From an uncultured Pirellulaceae bacterium (GTDB lineage Bacteria; Planctomycetota; Planctomycetia; Pirellulales; Pirellulaceae), in contig CALKGE010000001.1 in NCBI GenBank assembly GCA_938084685.1, positions 558,001-622,000 on the forward strand: 64,000 nucleotides of DNA. Reading direction: 5' to 3'. The notes under the pieces are model-generated. The model saw only the letters and a list, made by a program, of their open reading frames with translations. It was not told where the DNA came from and searched no databases. The position numbers and the translations under genes were made by a program. How positions within the stretch are numbered: position 1 is the first letter of the stretch; every line of letters starts with the position of its first letter. Of the stretch, positions 36,663 to 44,861 are shown in pieces.

Positions 36663-37910
36663 ATGGCCGAGTTGGCAAATTTGAATCGGAAACGGTTACT
36701 GGAGAGATTTCTAAGATATGTCAGGGTGAATACCACGGCGAATGCCGAAACGGACGAGTATCCCAGCAGTGCAGGACAGTGGGAATTGGGGAAGATGCTG
36801 TTGGCCGAGTTGATTGAACTCGGCGCAGAAGACGCTCATGTCGACCAGTTCGGTTTGGTGTGGGCCATGATTCCCGGGAACGTGGAAGGCGCGCCGACGA
36901 TTGCCTGGAACGCTCATCTCGACACGTCACCTGAAACAACCGGCGAAAATGTGAAGCCACAGGTGATCGAAAGCTATGCTGGCGGAGATATTGCTTTGCC
37001 AGGTGATGATTCGCAGGTCATTACTGTGGCTGAGTGTCCAGAGCTTGATGATCTGATCGGCAAGACACTCATTACAACCGACGGTACAACCTTGCTCGGT
37101 GGTGACGATAAGGCTGGAATCGCGATCATCATGGAGTCGGCACAATATCTCGTGGAGAACCCTCAAATCGAGCATGGTCCGATACGTATTCTGTTTACCT
37201 GTGATGAAGAGATTGGTCGCGGCGTAAAGCACGTCGATATGGAAAAAGTCGGAGCCGTGGCAGCTTATACACTCGACGGAGGTGGAGCTGGCGATATTGA
37301 TGTGGAGACGTTTTCAGCAGATGGCCTGACCGTTAAGGTGAAAGGGGTCAATATTCACCCTTCGATCGCCAAAGATCGTATGGTGAATGCACTTCGCGGT
37401 GCCGGAGCATTTCTCGAAAGGTTACCGCAGGATCAGGCGCCTGAAACGACAGAGGATCGAGTGGGTTTTATTCATCCGTACGTTCTGGAGGGAGGCGTTG
37501 CAGAAGTTTCGATCAAAATCCTGCTTCGTGACTTTGATTCCGACCAACTTCAGGTGAAAGCGGATTTGGTGCGGGAGATCGCTGCACAGGTCGAGCAGGA
37601 TTATCCCGGAATCACCATCGTCGTTGATCATCAGCGGCAGTACAGAAATATGGCAGATGGGTTGCCGAAAGAACCTCGAGCCGTTGAATTTGCTAAACTG
37701 GCCCACGAGGAATTGGATCTGGAATACCGCCTCAGTTCCATTCGGGGTGGCACAGATGGTTCCATGCTCACTGAAAAAGGACTGCCCACACCGAACCTCT
37801 CCAGCGGACAACATACGCAACACTCTCCTCTTGAATGGGCCTGTCTTGACGAGATGCTTCAGCAGGGTCAGGTACTTTTACAGACAGCTGTGATCTGGGG
37901 ACGAGTGTGA
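36663..37910 (+). CDS. pepT: Peptidase T (aminotripeptidase)
   Basis: 415 residues of the M20 family. Zinc ligands are readable in WNAHLDTSP, GGDDKAGIA, CDEEIGRG and LDGGG, and the C-terminal block SIRGGTDGSMLTEKGLPTPNL is typical of PepT. The enzyme removes the first residue of tripeptides in the cytoplasm. It starts 20 bases after the mogA/moaB gene with an AGGAATAGGG site before ATG. Confidence 0.94.
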   Translation: MAELANLNRKRLLERFLRYVRVNTTANAETDEYPSSAGQWELGKMLLAELIELGAEDAHVDQFGLVWAMIPGNVEGAPTIAWNAHLDTSPETTGENVKPQVIESYAGGDIALPGDDSQVITVAECPELDDLIGKTLITTDGTTLLGGDDKAGIAIIMESAQYLVENPQIEHGPIRILFTCDEEIGRGVKHVDMEKVGAVAAYTLDGGGAGDIDVETFSADGLTVKVKGVNIHPSIAKDRMVNALRGAGAFLERLPQDQAPETTEDRVGFIHPYVLEGGVAEVSIKILLRDFDSDQLQVKADLVREIAAQVEQDYPGITIVVDHQRQYRNMADGLPKEPRAVEFAKLAHEELDLEYRLSSIRGGTDGSMLTEKGLPTPNLSSGQHTQHSPLEWACLDEMLQQGQVLLQTAVIWGRV

Positions 37911-37940
37911 TCGACAGGTGATAGGGAAGAACGCAGGCAG

Positions 37941-38756
37941 ATGGTCATAGACGATATTCGATATTTGGTCTTTGATATTGAAACTATTCCTGATGGAGAG
38001 TTGATAAGCAGAATTCGTTATCCGGACGAAGATTTGCAACCTCAGGAAGCGATTGAGAAATACCAGCAGGAGTTGCGTGAGGAAAAGGGTTCTGACTTTA
38101 TCCCAGCGACATATCATCTGCCCATCTCGGTAGTGATTGGAAAAGTCAATTCTGACTTTGAATTAGTGGAACTGGTTGCTCTGGATGAGCAGGAGGGGCG
38201 GCCTCACATTATCACTCAGCACTTCTGGAAAGGCTGGGACAAGTACCGGGCCACGCTGGTGACGTTCAATGGTCGTGGCTTTGACGTGCCGGTCATGGAG
38301 CTAGCCGCCTTTCGGTACGGAATATCGATCGGTAACTGGTTTGCGCTGCAAAGCAGAAGTTTTAACCAGCCACGCAACCGCTATAACCTTGAGAGTCACT
38401 TTGATGTGCAGGACGTGCTGAGTAATCACGGAGCTTCTCGAGTCTATGGTGGCTTGAACCTGATGGCCAATCTGATTGGCAAGCCTGGAAAGATGGACGT
38501 TGCCGGAGATATGGTGTATCAGCTTTATCAGGATAAAAACTTGCAGCGGATTAACGACTATTGTCGTTGCGATGTGCTGGACACCTATTTTGTATTTCTG
38601 CGTACCAGTGTGATGACCGGTAGCCTGTCGCTGGAAGAGGAACAACGGATTGTGCAACGCACACGTGAATGGTTGGAGGCGGGAAGTGCAGACTTTCCCA
38701 TCTACCGGCAATACCTGGACAACTGGGGTGATTGGCAAAACCCCTGGGCCGGTTAG
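37941..38756 (+). CDS. Predicted 3'-5' exonuclease, PolB-like
   Basis: 271 residues. The DEDD-type exonuclease motif I is VFDIETIPDG (Asp and Glu at about 11 and 13), motif II TFNGRGFDVPV and motif III YCRCDVLDTYFVFLR, matching the PolB-like predicted exonuclease family. It may act on single-stranded DNA in repair. Its TAG overlaps the stop of the convergent cupin gene by 4 bases. Confidence 0.87.
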   Translation: MVIDDIRYLVFDIETIPDGELISRIRYPDEDLQPQEAIEKYQQELREEKGSDFIPATYHLPISVVIGKVNSDFELVELVALDEQEGRPHIITQHFWKGWDKYRATLVTFNGRGFDVPVMELAAFRYGISIGNWFALQSRSFNQPRNRYNLESHFDVQDVLSNHGASRVYGGLNLMANLIGKPGKMDVAGDMVYQLYQDKNLQRINDYCRCDVLDTYFVFLRTSVMTGSLSLEEEQRIVQRTREWLEAGSADFPIYRQYLDNWGDWQNPWAG

Positions 38757-39124
38757 CTGGACTCTACCAGCCACTCGTCCTCTGGATCAAACTTGGGCAG
38801 GACCAGGATGAGTACTTTCATTTTGCCGATGGCACGATGATGTGTTCCGGGGCGAATCATGATTGACATCCCTGGTTTGACCGGAATGATTTCCTCATTG
38901 AGCTGCATCTGGGCATCATCTTCGCATTCCAGAAAGAAGTAAGTTTCTGTGAGCGTTTTGTGATAGTGAGTCTGAGCGTCAGTAGAGATTTCGGTGACAT
39001 GAACCGTCCCGGGAAAGTCCTCCACCTCGGTAAATGCTCGTCGAGCGACTCCACAGGGGCAGGGTGTCCCCGGGATTTCCGAGAAATCTGCAAGTTCATA
39101 GGGGGGCTTGGTGGGCTCTATCAT
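38753..39124 (-). CDS. Small cupin-domain protein
   Basis: 123 residues forming a single cupin barrel. Metal-binding residues are visible in TDAQTHYHKTLTETYFFLE (His, His, Glu) and RPGTHHRAIG. A CPCG pair near residue 22 is extra to the barrel. Small cupins bind metal and a wide range of ligands; no substrate can be assigned. Convergent with the exonuclease gene. Confidence 0.82.
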   Translation of the reverse strand: MIEPTKPPYELADFSEIPGTPCPCGVARRAFTEVEDFPGTVHVTEISTDAQTHYHKTLTETYFFLECEDDAQMQLNEEIIPVKPGMSIMIRPGTHHRAIGKMKVLILVLPKFDPEDEWLVESS

Positions 39125-39333
39125 GATTCGTTTCTGACCGTGTCAGCCGCTGTTAACATGCGAAAATGCTGGAAAGGATAGGGTGGAAAACGGGTACCTT
39201 TTTTACCTGATCGTCACATCTTATCACAATTCCATAAAATCCGCAGAACGGCAATATTCTGTAAAACCGTTCCCCGATAACGAATTCTATATAGATGGTT
39301 TTTTGTGCAATTGTCAAAGGTGAGTTCGGGAAT

Positions 39334-39720
39334 ATGCGAATGACAAAGACAACCATTGCGGTATTGGTTCTATGCTTTTTTACGGTGCAATTGAAAGCGG
39401 AGCAGGACGAGAAAGCTCAGAATTCGAAGGCGTTGCTTGACGTCCCGGACCTATCTGAGGTTCTGGAGCCCGGGAGTATTAAAAGTGCGTTTGAATTACT
39501 GTTCCAGGACCTTTTTGAAACCAGGGCGGTAACGAAACCAGTCGGGGCCAAAACCGCTCATCAGCATGGCAAACCTGCATTGCGTATCGATGTGAAGAAG
39601 ACGGAGCAGGTACCCGCCAGCCAACCTGTTGTGAAACCAGCTATTCAACGGCGTAAAACGCCTGCCCCGATCGTGAATCCGTCAAAGTTCCGGTTTGGAG
39701 TATCCGACCGCGAGGTTTAA
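39334..39720 (+). CDS. Small secreted protein of unknown function
   Basis: 128 residues from ATG 39334 with a signal peptide (MTKTTIAVLVLCFFTVQLKA) and a low-complexity mature part with prolines and lysines. No family recognised. An in-frame ATG at 39340 is an alternative start. The gene is short and isolated, so its reality rests on the clean signal peptide. Confidence 0.5.
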   Translation: MRMTKTTIAVLVLCFFTVQLKAEQDEKAQNSKALLDVPDLSEVLEPGSIKSAFELLFQDLFETRAVTKPVGAKTAHQHGKPALRIDVKKTEQVPASQPVVKPAIQRRKTPAPIVNPSKFRFGVSDREV

Positions 39721-39747
39721 TTCGGTGCCAGTGCACTCGACAAGGCT

Positions 39748-41679
39748 CTAACGGGAACTCAGTTCATGCACCGCGTCGACAAGCGCGATCGCGTTGGCGA
39801 CTGGAGTTTGCTGTAGTACTCCGTGGCCCAGGTTGAAGATATGCCCAGGACGCCCGGCTGCCTGATCAAGTACATCCTGAGCTCGCGCGCGAATTGTATC
39901 TCTGTCGGCTAGCAATACGAGAGGATCCAGGTTTCCCTGAACCGAGCGGTCGTGCCCTACGGTTTCCCATGCATCGTCCAGACGGATACGCCAGTCGACG
40001 CCGACAACGCGAGTGCCGGCTTCAGCCAGTAGTGGAAGTAAAGCGGGATTGCCGGTGGCAAAATTGATGACTGGGACACCAGACGTGATGCCAGCAGTGA
40101 TTTCCTGAATGTAAGGAAGTACATATCGGCGGTAGTCGTCCGTTCCCAGGCACCCGGCCCAGGAATCGAAGAGCTGAACACATTGGGCACCGGCGGCAAT
40201 TTGAGCATTCAGGTAACGAGTGATTGCTCGTACAAATCGTTGCATGAGTTCCCGCCAGGCGCCTTCATCACGATACATGATGGTTTTTGTATTGAGATAA
40301 TTTCGGCTGGAACCTCCTTCAATGGCGTAGCTTGCCAACGTGAAAGGAGCTCCGGAAAATCCGATCAGTGGCATATCGGCGGGCAGTTCCTGTCGCGTCT
40401 GCCGGACGGTTTCCATGACGAAGTCGAGTGAGTCAACGCTTTCCAGTTCGATAACTCTCTGGATATCTTTTGCTTCGCGAATCGGATTGTGAATGACGGG
40501 ACCTTCCCCTTTGGCAAATTCGAGGTCCAGTCCCATTGGTTCCAGAATGGGAAGCAGATCCGAGAAGATAATTGCGGCGTCCACTCCGAGTTTGGTGACC
40601 GCTGTGACCATGATTTCGGCACACAGGTCGGGACGTTTGCACAGTTCCAGGAAGGTCGTTTGGTTCCGAATATCTCGGTACTCTTTCATATATCGACCAG
40701 CCTGTCGCATGAGCCAAACTGGTGTGACGTCCGTTGCTTCCCCTCGGCAGGCCTTCATAAACGGACTGTCATACCAGGGTGCATTGGGGTCAAGTACATC
40801 AGAGCTGGGGCCGGATAACATATGCCGAATCCTCTTCTTTCTTTCTTTTAATTCGTTACTCTTCTGAGCCGCAGTGATAACCATGGGGCCCATTTTGGGA
40901 CTTTCCGGTTCCAGGTCCACTGGTAGTGATAAATGTCGTATCCATTCGCTGGTAGTTGGTCCGATGGATACCACGACACATTGATCAAATTGTGATTGTA
41001 TTTCATCTGCCAGCCCAAGTTGTCCGGCCAGATCAAACAGGTTGGTGAGTTGGTGAGCAGAGGTGAACATCAACACGTCCATTTCACCAGCCGCGATGGC
41101 GCGAATATTGCGTTCCAGCGGTTCAGTGTCTTCCGGCAGTGCCCAGCGGTAGACTTTGACGGACTGGACATGAGCTCCACGTGCTTCCAATCCAGCTACC
41201 AGGCTGGGATTGGGTTTTCCATATTCCTGAACGGCGACGGTGAGTTGATTGACTGGTAGGTCCTGGTCCAGTGTAGAAAGCACTTCCCGCCAGGTATTGG
41301 GAGATGGAATGCGAATAGTGGGGGTAATTCCGTATTCCTTCATGGCAGCTACCGGCTTGGGTCCGCGAGCTACCGTCGTCATGTCCTGCAAGCAGTTTAG
41401 AAATCGCTGCATATCCACATGGCGTTCAATGGCCTGGATCAGGTGCTTGAAACCGACACCGGTCATGACAATGAACACGTCAACTTCGCCGGTCATGATA
41501 CGGTTTGCCAGGTCGATATTGGGTCGATTTTCCTCCAGGGCCACTTCACGCATGGACGGACTGACATGTGCCTCTCCGCCGTGACGTTCGATCAGCCGGA
41601 CCATGTCGTCCGTTCGGCGGCTTTCAAAGGCAGCGACTTTCAAGCCGCTGAAATCAGGATTGGAAGTTGGGTTACTCAT
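39748..41679 (-). CDS. hemE: Fused uroporphyrinogen-III synthase (HemD) and uroporphyrinogen decarboxylase (HemE)
   Basis: One continuous frame of 643 residues. Residues about 12-265 match HemD (AAFESRRTDDMVRLIERHGGE, VFIVMTGVGFKHLI, VDVLMFTSAHQLTNLF-type and VVSIGPTTSEWIRHL). A charged linker (QKSNELKERKKRIRH) follows, then HemE from about 297 to the end (PVWLMRQAGRYMKEYRD, IFSDLLPILEPMGLDLEF, GFSGAPFTLASYAIEG). The two enzymes act in series, making uroporphyrinogen III and then coproporphyrinogen III for haem. An internal ATG with a good ribosome site could give HemE alone (see 40819-40836). The frame opens earlier, at 41790, but ATG 41679 is where homology starts. Confidence 0.9.
   Translation of the reverse strand: MSNPTSNPDFSGLKVAAFESRRTDDMVRLIERHGGEAHVSPSMREVALEENRPNIDLANRIMTGEVDVFIVMTGVGFKHLIQAIERHVDMQRFLNCLQDMTTVARGPKPVAAMKEYGITPTIRIPSPNTWREVLSTLDQDLPVNQLTVAVQEYGKPNPSLVAGLEARGAHVQSVKVYRWALPEDTEPLERNIRAIAAGEMDVLMFTSAHQLTNLFDLAGQLGLADEIQSQFDQCVVVSIGPTTSEWIRHLSLPVDLEPESPKMGPMVITAAQKSNELKERKKRIRHMLSGPSSDVLDPNAPWYDSPFMKACRGEATDVTPVWLMRQAGRYMKEYRDIRNQTTFLELCKRPDLCAEIMVTAVTKLGVDAAIIFSDLLPILEPMGLDLEFAKGEGPVIHNPIREAKDIQRVIELESVDSLDFVMETVRQTRQELPADMPLIGFSGAPFTLASYAIEGGSSRNYLNTKTIMYRDEGAWRELMQRFVRAITRYLNAQIAAGAQCVQLFDSWAGCLGTDDYRRYVLPYIQEITAGITSGVPVINFATGNPALLPLLAEAGTRVVGVDWRIRLDDAWETVGHDRSVQGNLDPLVLLADRDTIRARAQDVLDQAAGRPGHIFNLGHGVLQQTPVANAIALVDAVHELSSR
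40819..40836 (-). promoter_or_regulatory. Internal ribosome binding site and start codon for HemE
   Basis: On the minus strand AAGAGG (40836 to 40831) lies 9 bases before an in-frame ATG (40821 to 40819), in a purine-rich run within the linker of the fused gene. Starting here gives 357 residues, a normal HemE length. It suggests a second, shorter product in addition to the fusion. Confidence 0.5.
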
Positions 41680-41843
41680 GATGTTTCCAATATAACTCAC
41701 AGGTGCCAACTTGAGAGGGTGTCTGAATGCGATCGGAGGGAACGAAGTAAGGATTGGGAAACCGGAAGGAAAAAAGAGAAAAAATTTCAAGAATAATTCA
41801 ATTTCACCTCAGCTTTCTGCCGACCCGGACGATTCACTACTCA

Positions 41844-41861
41844 CACGGCAGGGATGCCGTG
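41844..41861. repeat. Hairpin upstream of the small gene at 41952
   Basis: CACGGCA (41844-41850) pairs with TGCCGTG (41855-41861) around a GGGA loop. A second small stem-loop (AGGAG / CTCCT) follows near 41890-41902. Both lie within the probable leader of the next gene. Confidence 0.4.
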
Positions 41862-41951
41862 AGGCTGGCTTATGGAAAAAGCAAACAAGGAGGTTTGCTC
41901 CTGAGCAGCCGACTAAGACGAGAAACTTTGGTTAGCAGGAATAAGAATTAA

Positions 41952-42197
41952 ATGGTCCGACGCATTCTGGATTTCCAGCAGGCAGCATTGAAAACATCCG
42001 CACAGGTTCCCGTACCGGAACAGCTGAAGCAGGAAACACATGTTACTGTGCAGTTGAGTGAAGTTTTGCCCGCTTTGACAGATGCTTTAATGAGCCATCG
42101 GGCTTGGGTTCAGGATTTTGAAGATGACCTCCTGCAGGTAAGCAAGGATTTGCTGGAGGTAATTCAGGCCTACGATCGGATGCGGAGCGCCGCCTGA
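41952..42197 (+). CDS. Small protein of unknown function (81 residues)
   Basis: An ATG at 41952 opens 81 residues (start MVRRILDFQQAAL). The product looks helical and acidic in its second half (WVQDFEDDLLQVSKDLLEVIQAYDRMR), with no membrane helix. No family recognised. A strong terminator 24 bases past the stop and structured leader DNA before the start support a real, separately expressed gene. Confidence 0.55.
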   Translation: MVRRILDFQQAALKTSAQVPVPEQLKQETHVTVQLSEVLPALTDALMSHRAWVQDFEDDLLQVSKDLLEVIQAYDRMRSAA

Positions 42198-42220
42198 TCA
42201 TTCTGCTTAAACTGCAAATT

Positions 42221-42270
42221 AGGTCTTCGGAACGATGCTCTGCGGGGAGTCGTCATCCGAAGACCTTTTT
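42221..42270 (+). terminator. Strong intrinsic terminator
   Basis: AGGTCTTCGGA (42221-42231) pairs perfectly with TCCGAAGACCT (42256-42266), followed by TTTT. It ends the small gene's transcript and insulates it from the LOG-family gene. Confidence 0.8.
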
Positions 42271-42350
42271 CGTTGCATTACCAGGAACCAACCGAAACAA
42301 TTGAGACAACGAATCATCGATTCAGGAAGGATATTCGGAGAGATAACGAG

Positions 42351-43331
42351 ATGAGCACACCGCAAAACAGTCAGGAACGTATCGACGACTTGATTCAGCT
42401 TATCCGAGATTCGGCCCAACGACTGGCCGATGATCCACCGGCACGTGGCGATATGAAGATTATTAGTCGTACGTTGAGAGAGCTCCGCTACGCTTTCAAG
42501 ATTTTTGCCGCTTACCGTAAGCAGCGGAAAGTGACTGTCTTCGGTTCTGCCAGAACTCCGGCCGGCGAGCCAGCCTATCAGGCGTGTGTGGATTTTGGGC
42601 GAGCGATGGCGGAAAGAGATTGGATGGTGATTACCGGTGCTGCACAGGGAATCATGGAAGCCGGACATGTGGGTGCCGGACGGAATATGTCGATGGGACT
42701 GAATATCATGTTGCCATTCGAACAAACTGCTAATGCCATCATCGATGGTGACGACAAACTGGTGAATATGAAGTATTTCTTCACTCGCAAACTGATGTTT
42801 GTCAAAGAATGTGATGCTGCCGTTTGCTATCCAGGCGGGTTCGGCACGATGGATGAAGCGATGGAAGTACTGACGTTGGTACAAACTGGCAAGCGGGATA
42901 TCGTCCCAATCATTCTCGCAGATGCACCGGGTGGCACTTACTGGAAAAAGCTGGATGAGTTTTTTCGGGAAGAATTGCTGGCTGGTGGAATGATCTCGCA
43001 GGAGGATCTGCACTTGTATTCAGTGACCGAAGACTACGAGGCGGCTGCAGATGAAATTATCCAGTTCTACAAGAACTACGATAGTATGCGTTACGTTGGT
43101 CGCGATCTCGTTTTGCGCCTTAAAAAACCTTTATCAGACGAAGCACTCGGTATCGTGAATCGCGACTTTGCAGATATTCTCAATAGTGGTGAATTCGTGC
43201 AGTGCGGCAAGCTCGAAGAGGAATTGGATGATCCGGACAGGAATGATCTGACACGTCTGGTGGCTCACTTCAATCGCAGAAACCATGGACGCCTGCGGCA
43301 ACTGATCAACTTCATTAACACTCAGGGTTGA
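42351..43331 (+). CDS. LOG family (TIGR00730-type) Rossmann protein
   Basis: 326 residues. The nucleotide-binding signature PGGFGTMDEAMEVLTLVQTGK is complete, with KVTVFGSARTP before it. LOG-type enzymes cut cytokinin ribotides or other nucleoside monophosphates to base and ribose phosphate. Extra N-terminal (about 60 residues) and C-terminal (about 80 residues) helical parts make it longer than plain LOG proteins. I start at ATG 42351; an earlier open stretch begins at 42273, but it runs into the terminator zone. Confidence 0.88.
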   Translation: MSTPQNSQERIDDLIQLIRDSAQRLADDPPARGDMKIISRTLRELRYAFKIFAAYRKQRKVTVFGSARTPAGEPAYQACVDFGRAMAERDWMVITGAAQGIMEAGHVGAGRNMSMGLNIMLPFEQTANAIIDGDDKLVNMKYFFTRKLMFVKECDAAVCYPGGFGTMDEAMEVLTLVQTGKRDIVPIILADAPGGTYWKKLDEFFREELLAGGMISQEDLHLYSVTEDYEAAADEIIQFYKNYDSMRYVGRDLVLRLKKPLSDEALGIVNRDFADILNSGEFVQCGKLEEELDDPDRNDLTRLVAHFNRRNHGRLRQLINFINTQG

Positions 43332-43360
43332 TGAACCAGGAGCGCTGGGCCGAAAAATAA

Positions 43361-44515
43361 TCAGGCGGTGGTCGCTTTCATCAGACCGGTAGCAAATCCC
43401 AGAATGTCGTTGGCACCGCGGCACGATTCAACCAGTTGGGAATAATCACCTTTGGTTTCGCAAAGCTCAAGTAATGACGGAGCCAGACCGCTGGTTCGTT
43501 CACCCGGCTGAATGAGTTCCGCGGTGGCGGCGATCGCTTCGTCAATGCGTCCGATACGATGAAGCAGGTCGATATAGATTTCGACGGCAAGCGTTCCCCA
43601 TTGATTACGAGGCACGTCGATTGCCTTTTGCTTGAAGTGTGCCAGGGCCTGGTCGACGTTTTCCCCCAGCAATGCCTGAAAGTAAAGCGCATGATCTGGA
43701 TAGATGTCGGTGAACGGCTCGTCACCTTCGTACTGAAACTGTGAATTCAGTTTGCGGCCGTAGTATGTCAGGTCGAGTGCTTTGCGGAGACTTGCTTCAT
43801 CTTCCAATATCCGACTGAATCGGGTTGTGGAGGCAAGGTGAGTCGTGTCGATGTGGTAGGCATGCTCTCCAAACAACCAATCACGATCAGCGACAAGTGC
43901 TTCGAGTGTCGTTTCTTCGGGCTCCGATTCACTTCGCTGAGCTATGTCGGATTTGACGTTATTGAAAAGCTCAGCGTGAACGTGGTCCAGTAGCAGTTTG
44001 GCGACCTTCCGCTGCTCAGGTCTGGATTTGTGAGCTACGACTGTTTCATAGGTGGTGATGGAATTACAGGTGCCGTAGCTATCCAGCACGATCTTGAATC
44101 CCCGCTCGACATCTACACCTTCCTGCAGCAGAATTTCTACCAACTCGTCAATATTGCTGTCTCCGACTTCAACCTGATCAAGGATTTCCTTGACAGCCTG
44201 ACGATCCCCCACCGGACGCATGTACATGTATCCTTCTGAGATTCTGCCTTCCCTTAATAGCCCGAGACCAACTTCGCGGCAGGCCTGCAGGAGTCCGTCT
44301 TCCAGAGCATTTCGTTGAGCATCCTCCAATTCATCGCCTGATTCGCCGTAGAGCAATGGCAGGCCGATACTGTGCCGAACCTGCATTTTCAGAGCTTCAA
44401 ACAACTCGTGGTACTTTTTATCTTCTTTCAGGCCGGCGACAAGCTGGGCCAAAACAGCCTCCACACCACCGTCCTGCATACTGGTTTCGAGTTGATCATA
44501 AAGTGTGTCTGACAT
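43361..44515 (-). CDS. Protein of unknown function, helical/TPR-like
   Basis: 384 residues from ATG 44515, almost wholly helical and acidic. Segments such as AIAATAELIQPGERTSGLAPSLLELCE and QALAHFKQKAIDVPRNQWGTLAVEIYIDLLHRIGRIDEA look like TPR hairpins. No catalytic motif and no signal peptide. Probably a cytoplasmic scaffold; similar proteins occur in planctomycetes, from memory. Convergent with the LOG gene. Confidence 0.65.
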   Translation of the reverse strand: MSDTLYDQLETSMQDGGVEAVLAQLVAGLKEDKKYHELFEALKMQVRHSIGLPLLYGESGDELEDAQRNALEDGLLQACREVGLGLLREGRISEGYMYMRPVGDRQAVKEILDQVEVGDSNIDELVEILLQEGVDVERGFKIVLDSYGTCNSITTYETVVAHKSRPEQRKVAKLLLDHVHAELFNNVKSDIAQRSESEPEETTLEALVADRDWLFGEHAYHIDTTHLASTTRFSRILEDEASLRKALDLTYYGRKLNSQFQYEGDEPFTDIYPDHALYFQALLGENVDQALAHFKQKAIDVPRNQWGTLAVEIYIDLLHRIGRIDEAIAATAELIQPGERTSGLAPSLLELCETKGDYSQLVESCRGANDILGFATGLMKATTA

Positions 44516-44861
44516 GCGAAAAAACCCTGTCACGTCTGCTTAAATTGATAATTTGCCTGCTTTCTATCGTAGCAGGAAGCAGAGGGTAAACAATCAGGTA
44601 AGTGCACAATTCAAGCCGGCTTCTGACAGGTTTCAGACTGTACAGTGATAAAAAACATGCGGTACAGGGGACTTCGCCCGGGACGGCCTGCGGGATGCCC
44701 GAGACCGTTTGACGTCTCCAAATTACTCTCTTCCCACTCCCTTGGTAGCCTTGCTTAACAGGGCTGGCAGATTTATCCTAAAAGTGAAGGGTTTGTCCAT
44801 TTCCAGACGGGAATAGGGTGAATTCCAGACAAGGAATTTCAATGCTTCTATCGTTTAGGAA
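44516..44861. other. Intergenic region upstream of the first PQQ lipoprotein
   Basis: 346 bases. The left half is divergent promoter space. A GC-rich patch (44670-44720) could fold but has no clear RNA identity. The right part holds a candidate promoter (44751-44779, listed separately). No ORF of note. Confidence 0.45.
44751..44779 (+). promoter_or_regulatory. Candidate sigma-70-type promoter
   Basis: TTGCTT (44751-44756), a 17-base spacer and TATCCT (44774-44779), about 83 bases upstream of the PQQ lipoprotein start. TTGCTTAAC also occurs before two other genes. Confidence 0.3.

Noticed and set aside
42219-43013. Minus-strand open frame opposite the LOG-family gene
   Set aside because: The plus strand carries the complete LOG signature; the minus frame begins inside it and runs into a terminator.
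44670-44720. GC-rich patch that might be a tRNA or small RNA
   Set aside because: No T-loop, anticodon arm or acceptor pairing can be drawn.
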